Below, in pieces: positions 5,649-10,379 of a stretch of 10,379 nt of DNA. Below the pieces are notes generated by a model. It worked only from the letters and a program-made list of their open reading frames with translations, did no database searches and was not told the origin of the DNA. Source of the DNA: Clostridia bacterium (GTDB lineage: Bacteria > Bacillota > Clostridia > Oscillospirales > Butyricicoccaceae); the NCBI GenBank assembly GCA_900763355.1, contig CAAFJY010000010.1, positions 1 through 10,379 on the forward strand, written 5' to 3'. How positions within the stretch are numbered: the stretch's first letter is position 1; every line of letters starts with the position of its first letter. Made by a program: the position numbers and the translations under genes.

Positions 5649-6358
5649 ACCGGACCCTGGAGCGCATTCCTGCCGCTCAGGCGGGGGACCGGGGGGCCAT
5701 GGACGCCATACTCCGGGAAAATACCCCCCTCATCTGGAGCATCGCCCGGCGGTTTTTCGGCCGGGGAGCCGAGGGGGAGGACCTCTTCCAGCTGGGGAGC
5801 ATCGGGCTCATCAAGGCCGTGCGGGATTTTGACCTGAGCCAGAACGTGGCTTTTTCCACCTATGCCGTGCCAAAGATCGCGGGGGAGATGCGCCGCTTTC
5901 TCCGGGACGACGGCCCGGTCAAGGTCTCCCGCACCATCCGGGAGCGGGCCGTTTTGGTCCGCCGCACCCAGGAAGCGCTGGAACGGGAAACGGGAGAGAG
6001 CCCCCGGCTGAGCGCCTTGGCCCGGGCCTGCGATCTGTCGGAGGAGGCCGTTTTGGAAGCCCTTCAGGCCCCAAAGGAGACCGAATCCCTGGAGGCCGCC
6101 CTCTTCTCCAATGGGGAGGAGACCCTGCTGGACAAGCTCCCCGCCCCGGGGGAGGAGGACCCTCTGCTGGACCGGATGGATCTCCTCCGGGCCATGGACA
6201 CCCTGGAGCCCCGGCTGCGCCAGGTGGTGGCTCTGCGCTATGGTCGGGAGCTCACCCAGCAGCGCACGGCGGATCTGCTGGGGATCAGCCAGGTCCAGGT
6301 GAGTCGCCTGGAGAAAAAGGCTCTGGCCCTCCTCCGGGCGCAGATGGCCGCGCCCTAG
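5645..6358 (+). CDS. sigF: forespore RNA polymerase sigma factor SigF
   Basis: A sigma-70 family (group 3) protein of 237 aa that directs early forespore transcription after asymmetric division. Region 2 includes ENTPLIWSIARRFFGRG (25-41), EDLFQLGSIGLIKAV (45-59) and FSTYAVPKIAGEMRRFLRDDG (70-90), the core-binding and -10 recognition helices. VKVSR (92-96) starts region 3. Region 4 holds the HTH LTQQRTADLLGISQVQVSRLE (203-223) that reads the -35 box. The RFLRDDGxVKVSR segment is characteristic of SigF/SigG, and the SpoIIAA-SpoIIAB context makes it SigF. The GTG start overlaps the spoIIAB stop as GTGA with no clear Shine-Dalgarno, so it is likely translationally coupled. The operon ends 16 bp later at a strong bidirectional terminator. 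Confidence 0.97.
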   Translation: MNRTLERIPAAQAGDRGAMDAILRENTPLIWSIARRFFGRGAEGEDLFQLGSIGLIKAVRDFDLSQNVAFSTYAVPKIAGEMRRFLRDDGPVKVSRTIRERAVLVRRTQEALERETGESPRLSALARACDLSEEAVLEALQAPKETESLEAALFSNGEETLLDKLPAPGEEDPLLDRMDLLRAMDTLEPRLRQVVALRYGRELTQQRTADLLGISQVQVSRLEKKALALLRAQMAAP

Positions 6359-6374
6359 GGACAGCAGCAGCGAC

Positions 6375-6411
6375 AAAAAGTCCCGCTCTGCTAAGCAGAG
6401 CGGGACTTTTT
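6375..6411. terminator. bidirectional terminator between sigF and potD
   Basis: A 17-bp perfect inverted repeat (6375-6391 with 6395-6411) with a 3-nt TAA loop. The core is GTCCCGCTCTGC, flanked by five As on the left and five Ts on the right, so it has a T-run in both directions. It serves sigF on the plus strand and potD on the minus strand. Confidence 0.93.
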
Positions 6412-6421
6412 CTCGATTTTT

Positions 6422-7534
6422 TCAGTTGAGCTTGATGTTTTCCCACAGGGTGTTGATGTAGTCCAGCATCTCGGGATCGAGATTTTTGTAGGCATACTGG
6501 TCATACTGGGCGGCAAAGTCGTCGATCTGGGGATAGAGGATCGCCATGGCTTCCTCGCCCATGTCGGCGATGTAGTCCGGGTCGGTGTAGACCAGGGAGT
6601 TGGGGCTGGCGTAGTAGGTATACTCCGCGTTGGCGATGGCCGGCTCGCTGGACAGCATATAGTTGATGAAGATCTCCGCCAGCTCCTTGTTCTGGCAGCA
6701 GGAGGGGATGCACATGGCGTCGATGTAGTAGTTGGTGGGGTCGGGGTAATAGAACCGGAGGTCGACGCCCTCGTCCTGGGCATCCAGCATGGTGAAATAG
6801 TCCCCGGCGTAGTAGGCGCCGATGGCGGCTTCGCCGGATTCCATCAGGTTATAGATCTCGTCCATCACCAGACCGTAGCGCAGGGGCTTCTGGTCCAGAA
6901 GGGCCTGGGCGGCCGCGTCCCACACGGCGTGGTCGGTGGAGTTGACCCCATAGCCCAGCTTGTACAGGGCGGTGCCGAAAGCATCCCGGGAGTTGTTGAA
7001 CTGGAGGATGCGCCCGGCGTATTTCTCGTTCCACATGAGATCCCAGCCCTGGGCGTCGGCCTCGTCCACCTCGTTGGCATTATAAATGATGCCCACGATG
7101 CCATAGGCATAGGGGACGGTATACTGCCCCTGGGGGTCATAGTACAGGCCCTTGAAGGCGTCGTCCACATACTGATAGTTGGGGATGTTGGAGAAATCCA
7201 GGGGCAGGAGCATATCCTCGGCGGAGAGGCGGGCGATCATGTAGTCGGAGGGGATGATGACATCATAGCTCACCGCGCCGGAGCTGAGCTTGGCGTACAT
7301 ATCCTCGTTGGAGGGATAGGTGTCATAATTGACACGAATTTTCTGGCCGTATTCCTCCTGATACCAGGACTCAAAGGCGGCGATGGTGTCGAGGGAATCC
7401 TCGGAGCCGTCGGAAATATACTCGCCCCAGTTATAGACATTGAGGGTGAGCGTTTCCCCTCCGCAGGCGGAGAGGGTGAGCAGCAGGCTCACAGACAGAG
7501 CCGCGCAGAGAACAAGAGAGACGATTCGCTTCAT
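6422..7534 (-). CDS. potD: spermidine/putrescine-binding lipoprotein
   Basis: An extracytoplasmic solute-binding protein of 370 aa that delivers polyamines to PotB/PotC. It has a lipoprotein signal peptide (KR, hydrophobic core, lipobox LSAC, Cys24). The mature part starts LTLNVYNWGEYI (29-40), with the W and Y that stack on polyamine in PotD. PSDYM (95-99) and YYIDAM (269-274) are further expected ligand segments. Against my memory of E. coli PotD, some ligands differ: the DARE segment is NSRD (181-184), and two Trp positions look like Tyr (near 241 and 270). Polyamine uptake is still by far the best call given the potABC genes. The start ATG follows AAGGAGGT (7549-7542). It is the last gene of the operon, 33 bp after potC. 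Confidence 0.93.
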   Translation of the reverse strand: MKRIVSLVLCAALSVSLLLTLSACGGETLTLNVYNWGEYISDGSEDSLDTIAAFESWYQEEYGQKIRVNYDTYPSNEDMYAKLSSGAVSYDVIIPSDYMIARLSAEDMLLPLDFSNIPNYQYVDDAFKGLYYDPQGQYTVPYAYGIVGIIYNANEVDEADAQGWDLMWNEKYAGRILQFNNSRDAFGTALYKLGYGVNSTDHAVWDAAAQALLDQKPLRYGLVMDEIYNLMESGEAAIGAYYAGDYFTMLDAQDEGVDLRFYYPDPTNYYIDAMCIPSCCQNKELAEIFINYMLSSEPAIANAEYTYYASPNSLVYTDPDYIADMGEEAMAILYPQIDDFAAQYDQYAYKNLDPEMLDYINTLWENIKLN

Positions 7535-7541
7535 GTAAAAT

Positions 7542-7549
7542 ACCTCCTT
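7542..7549 (-). promoter_or_regulatory. strong ribosome binding site of potD
   Basis: AAGGAGGT on the minus strand, 7 bp before the potD ATG. It is the only near-perfect Shine-Dalgarno in the pot operon, whose other junctions overlap. That fits the need for excess binding protein over permease. Confidence 0.8.
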
Positions 7550-7567
7550 GAAAGCGGTTTTTTTGGG

Positions 7568-8383
7568 TCAGCGGCGGGATTTTTCCCGCTTTTGCGGGCG
7601 CTCCTCGTCCCGGTCGGTGAGATTGGACAGCAGGAGCAGGAACATAATCACAAAGAAAATGATGGTGGCCAGGGCATACATTTTTGGCGTCACCGTCTTT
7701 TTCGTCATGTTATAGATACGGATGGGGAGGGTCTGGAACCCGTTCCCCTGGGTGAAATAGCTGATGACGAAGTCATCCAGCGACAGGGTGAAAGCCATGA
7801 TGAACCCCGACACCACCCCAGGCATGATCTCGTGGAGCTTGACCTTGAAAAAAGCCTGGAGAGGTGTGCAGCCCAGGTCCATGGCGGCCTCCGGCAGTGC
7901 CGGATCCATCTGCCGCAGCTTTGGAAGCACCTGGAGGATCACATAGGGGAGGCAGAAGGTGATGTGGGACAGCAGCATGGTCCAGAAGGACAGACTGCTG
8001 GACAGCCCCAGCCGGGACCCCACAAAGACAAACATCAGCATGAGAGAGATGCCGGTGATGATGTCCGGGTTGATCATGGGGATGTTGGTGACGGTGTCCA
8101 TGGCGGCGCGGACATATTTGCTCCGCAGCTTGTGGATGCCCACGGCGGCGGCCGTCCCCATCACCGTGGCGATGACGGCGGAGGAGCAGGCCAGAATGAG
8201 GGTGTTTTTCAGAGACCGCAGGGTGTCCCCGTCCCGGAAGAGCTCCCGGTACCATTTCAGGGAAAAACCGGAAAAGACCGAAAGGCTCTTGGCCTCGTTG
8301 AAGGAAAAGACCAGGAGAATGATGATGGGGGCGAAGAGGAAGAGGAAGATGAGCGCGGTATAGACCTTGGGCAGATGCTTCAT
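7568..8383 (-). CDS. potC: spermidine/putrescine ABC transporter permease PotC
   Basis: An inner-membrane permease subunit of 271 aa from the binding-protein-dependent transport family. About six hydrophobic segments are visible. The first (10-27) reads LIFLFLFAPIIILLVFSF, and others lie near 61-82, 103-122, 135-152, 188-203 and 237-254. The cytoplasmic EAA loop EAAMDLGCTPLQAFFKVKLHEIMPG (165-189) contacts the ATPase. The TLSLDDFVISYF segment (199-210) is typical of PotC/PotI. The C-terminus is short, cytoplasmic and very basic. The ATG overlaps the potB stop (ATGA) without an obvious ribosome binding site, so it is translationally coupled. It pairs with PotB to form the channel. Confidence 0.95.
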   Translation of the reverse strand: MKHLPKVYTALIFLFLFAPIIILLVFSFNEAKSLSVFSGFSLKWYRELFRDGDTLRSLKNTLILACSSAVIATVMGTAAAVGIHKLRSKYVRAAMDTVTNIPMINPDIITGISLMLMFVFVGSRLGLSSSLSFWTMLLSHITFCLPYVILQVLPKLRQMDPALPEAAMDLGCTPLQAFFKVKLHEIMPGVVSGFIMAFTLSLDDFVISYFTQGNGFQTLPIRIYNMTKKTVTPKMYALATIIFFVIMFLLLLSNLTDRDEERPQKREKSRR

Positions 8384-9264
8384 ATCAGACTCCCCCCCTT
8401 GAGGTTCCGCCCCGTGAGGTATTTCATCAGGGCCATGGCGGCCAGCAGCGCCACCATCATGATAAAGGCGATGGCCGCGGCAAAATGGAGATTTCCGGCG
8501 ATGTACTGCCCCTCGATGGCGTCGCCGATGAGGAAAAACTTCCCGCTGCCCAGCTTCTGCGAAATATAAAAAGTGCTGATGGAGGGGATGAGCACCATGG
8601 TCACTCCGGAGAGCACACCCGGCAGACTGAGCGGGAAAATGACCCGCCGCAGAGTCTCGAAACCATTGCAGCCAAGATCCCGGGCGGCCTCGACCAGCCG
8701 GACGTCCATCTTGGCCATAACGGAATAGATGGGCATGATCATATAGGGGAAATAGTCATACACCATCCCCACCACCACGGCGCTTTCGGTGCCGATGATG
8801 TGCATGGGCCCCAGCCCCAGCTTGGCCAAAAAGCCGTTGAGGATGCCCGTATCCTGGAGGATGGTCATCCAGGCATAGGTGCGGATGAGAAAGTTCATCC
8901 ACATGGGGATCATGATGAGGGTAATCATGGTCTTTTGGGCCCGGGGCCTGGCCCGGGCGATAAAATAGGCCATGGGGTAGCCGAACACCAGACACAGGGC
9001 GGTGGAAATGATGGCCAGCTTCAGCGACCGCCAGAAGATCAGGAGATAGGTGTGGACCTCCTGTCCCTCTACCTGGGAGGTGGCGGTGAAAAACCGGCGG
9101 ACATTGTCCAGCGTGAAGGCAAAGCTGCTGTCGGTGAAGGCATAATAGGCCACAAAGGCCAGCGGCACCAAAATAAAGACCAGCGCCCAGACCGAATAGG
9201 GGGCCAGCAGCAGCCGGTCGGCCCAGGCGGCAGAGCGCTTCTCTGCCTGCGCGCCCCGGCTCAT
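8380..9264 (-). CDS. potB: spermidine/putrescine ABC transporter permease PotB
   Basis: An inner-membrane permease of 294 aa. Hydrophobic segments lie near 19-42, 82-103, 112-130, 161-181, 216-233 and 262-281. A large extracytoplasmic stretch follows the first segment (about 44-78). The EAA loop is EAARDLGCNGFETLRRVIFPLSLPG (192-216). SLPGVLSGVTMVLIPSISTFYISQKLG is typical of PotB. I chose ATG 9264-9262 because it overlaps the potA stop (ATGA) and is followed at once by a basic N-terminus and the first membrane segment. The in-frame extension to 9432 would lie inside potA. It works with PotC as the heterodimeric pore. Confidence 0.95.
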   Translation of the reverse strand: MSRGAQAEKRSAAWADRLLLAPYSVWALVFILVPLAFVAYYAFTDSSFAFTLDNVRRFFTATSQVEGQEVHTYLLIFWRSLKLAIISTALCLVFGYPMAYFIARARPRAQKTMITLIMIPMWMNFLIRTYAWMTILQDTGILNGFLAKLGLGPMHIIGTESAVVVGMVYDYFPYMIMPIYSVMAKMDVRLVEAARDLGCNGFETLRRVIFPLSLPGVLSGVTMVLIPSISTFYISQKLGSGKFFLIGDAIEGQYIAGNLHFAAAIAFIMMVALLAAMALMKYLTGRNLKGGSLI

Positions 9265-10379
9265 CGTGCCTGCTCGCTTTCCGCCGGGATGGCTTCCGGG
9301 TCGATGTCCAGGGAATAGTCGCCGTAGAGACCGGAATACTCCGACTTTTTCATGATATGGATGGCGTCGGGCTCGATAAACAGGCCCACGTCGGTCCCCT
9401 CCCGGACAAAGTCCGTGGTCTGGATCATCCATTTGAAGCCGTTGATATCTACGATGATCTCGTAATGCACGCCCATGAAGGTGACGGAATCGATCCGCCC
9501 CCGGAGCATGGCCTGCTCGCTTTCCTGGGGGACGATGTCCACGTCCTCCGGCCGAACGACCACGTCCACGGCCTCGTTTTCGCCAAAACCGCCGTCCACA
9601 CAGTCAAAGGTGTGGCCCGAAAACCGTACCACCCGGTCCCGCAGCATGACGCCGTCGAGAATATTGCTTTCCCCGATAAAGTCGGCGACAAAGGCATTTT
9701 TCGGCTCGTTGTAAATATCGGTGGGGGTGCCGATCTGCTGGATGGAGCCCTTGTTCATGACCACCACCGTGTCGGACATGGTGAGGGCCTCCTCCTGATC
9801 GTGGGTGACAAAAACAAAGGTGATGCCCACCCGCTGCTGGATGGCCTTAAGCTCCCGCTGCATCTCTTTGCGCAGTTTGAGATCCAGAGCCGACAGCGGC
9901 TCGTCCAACAGAAGCACCCGGGGATGATTGACCAGCGCCCGGGCGATGGCCACCCGCTGCTGCTCCCCGCCGGAAAGGCGGGTGACGGCGTATTTTTCAT
10001 ACCCCGTCAGGTTGACCATCTTGAGCATCTCGCTCACCCGTTCCCGGATGGTGCTCTCCGGCAGCTTGGCGATCCGCAGGCCGAAGGCGATGTTCTCGAA
10101 CACGTTGAGATGGGGGAACAGGGCATAGCGCTGAAAGACCGTGTTGACCTGGCGCTTGTGGGGCGGGACGTCGTTGATCTTTTTCCCATCAAAATAGACC
10201 ACCCCTGCGCTGGGGGTCTCAAACCCGCCGATGATGCGCAGTGTTGTGGTCTTGCCGCAGCCCGAAGGCCCAAGCAAGGTGACAAATTCCTTGTCCCTCA
10301 CATACAGATTGATGTTTTTTAGGACTTGCTTGCCCCCATAATCCTTGTGAATGTTTTCCAGCAGAATCAACCGCTCGGA
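9261..10379 (-). CDS. potA: spermidine/putrescine ABC transporter ATPase PotA (5' end probably cut off)
   Basis: A nucleotide-binding subunit that powers polyamine import. Residues are numbered from the first possible start, TTG 10370. Walker A GPSGCGKTT is at 34-42. The Q-loop is VFQRYALFPHLNVFENIAFGL (78-98). The signature LSGGEQQR is at 132-139, Walker B LLLDEP at 153-158, and the switch His in VTHDQEEA at 190. A C-terminal TOBE-type domain with VVRPEDV starts near 271. The frame stays open upstream of the TTG to the window edge and reads Ser-Glu-Arg-Leu, which looks like normal PotA sequence. The true start is therefore probably a few codons outside the window. If TTG is used, the protein is 369 aa. 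It is the first pot gene visible and overlaps potB by ATGA. Confidence 0.95.
   Translation of the reverse strand, partial: SERLILLENIHKDYGGKQVLKNINLYVRDKEFVTLLGPSGCGKTTTLRIIGGFETPSAGVVYFDGKKINDVPPHKRQVNTVFQRYALFPHLNVFENIAFGLRIAKLPESTIRERVSEMLKMVNLTGYEKYAVTRLSGGEQQRVAIARALVNHPRVLLLDEPLSALDLKLRKEMQRELKAIQQRVGITFVFVTHDQEEALTMSDTVVVMNKGSIQQIGTPTDIYNEPKNAFVADFIGESNILDGVMLRDRVVRFSGHTFDCVDGGFGENEAVDVVVRPEDVDIVPQESEQAMLRGRIDSVTFMGVHYEIIVDINGFKWMIQTTDFVREGTDVGLFIEPDAIHIMKKSEYSGLYGDYSLDIDPEAIPAESEQAR

Noticed and set aside
6929..8569. Plus-strand open frame of 546 codons opposite potD-potC-potB
   Set aside because: The protein is rich in His, Gly and Asp with no fold I recognise, and it lies antisense to three well-supported transporter genes.
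1..10379. Search for CRISPR arrays, insertion sequences, phage genes, toxin-antitoxin or defence genes
   Set aside because: No spaced repeat array, transposase, integrase or small paired toxin/antitoxin genes were seen. Apart from the hairpin region, all space is taken by conserved housekeeping, sporulation and transport genes.

Overview
The window looks like chromosomal core sequence from a high-GC, endospore-forming member of the Bacillota (Clostridia). My best guess is an Oscillospiraceae/Ruminococcaceae-like gut anaerobe. This rests on a Val T-box leader, a complete spoIIAA-spoIIAB-sigF operon, strong AGGAGG-type ribosome binding sites, a lipoprotein-type PotD, and GC-rich third codon positions. 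The taxonomic guess is inference; the gene calls mostly are not.

Layout from left to right. (1) Positions 1-75 may hold the last 24 codons of an unidentified plus-strand gene. (2) A monocistronic tRNA-Pro(CGG) gene lies on the minus strand with its own consensus promoter and terminator. (3) Diverging from it, about 30 bp away, a second consensus promoter drives a T-box leader with a GTC (Val) specifier and then valS. folC follows and overlaps valS by ATGA. (4) A 312-bp gap (4576-4887) is not empty. It holds a chain of hairpins, two of them with UNCG-type tetraloops, ending in a very strong intrinsic terminator. A 22-bp exact copy of the terminator's loop and right arm sits at the 5' end of the chain. 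(5) The forespore sigma factor operon spoIIAA-spoIIAB-sigF has both internal junctions as GTGA overlaps. (6) A 17-bp perfect bidirectional terminator separates it from the convergent minus-strand polyamine transporter operon, transcribed potA-potB-potC-potD. potA runs into the right edge.

How the genes work together: valS charges tRNA-Val and is predicted to be induced by uncharged tRNA-Val through the T-box. folC makes and polyglutamylates folates. SpoIIAA, SpoIIAB and SigF are the partner-switching module that activates the first compartment-specific sigma factor in the forespore. PotABCD is a complete ABC importer for spermidine/putrescine: ATPase, two permeases and a binding lipoprotein.

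The part most worth a second look is 4612-4857. It looks like a structured RNA or conditional terminator, and it lies directly upstream of the spoIIA operon with no recognisable promoter between the terminator and spoIIAA. I see no mobile elements, CRISPR arrays, phage genes or defence systems.
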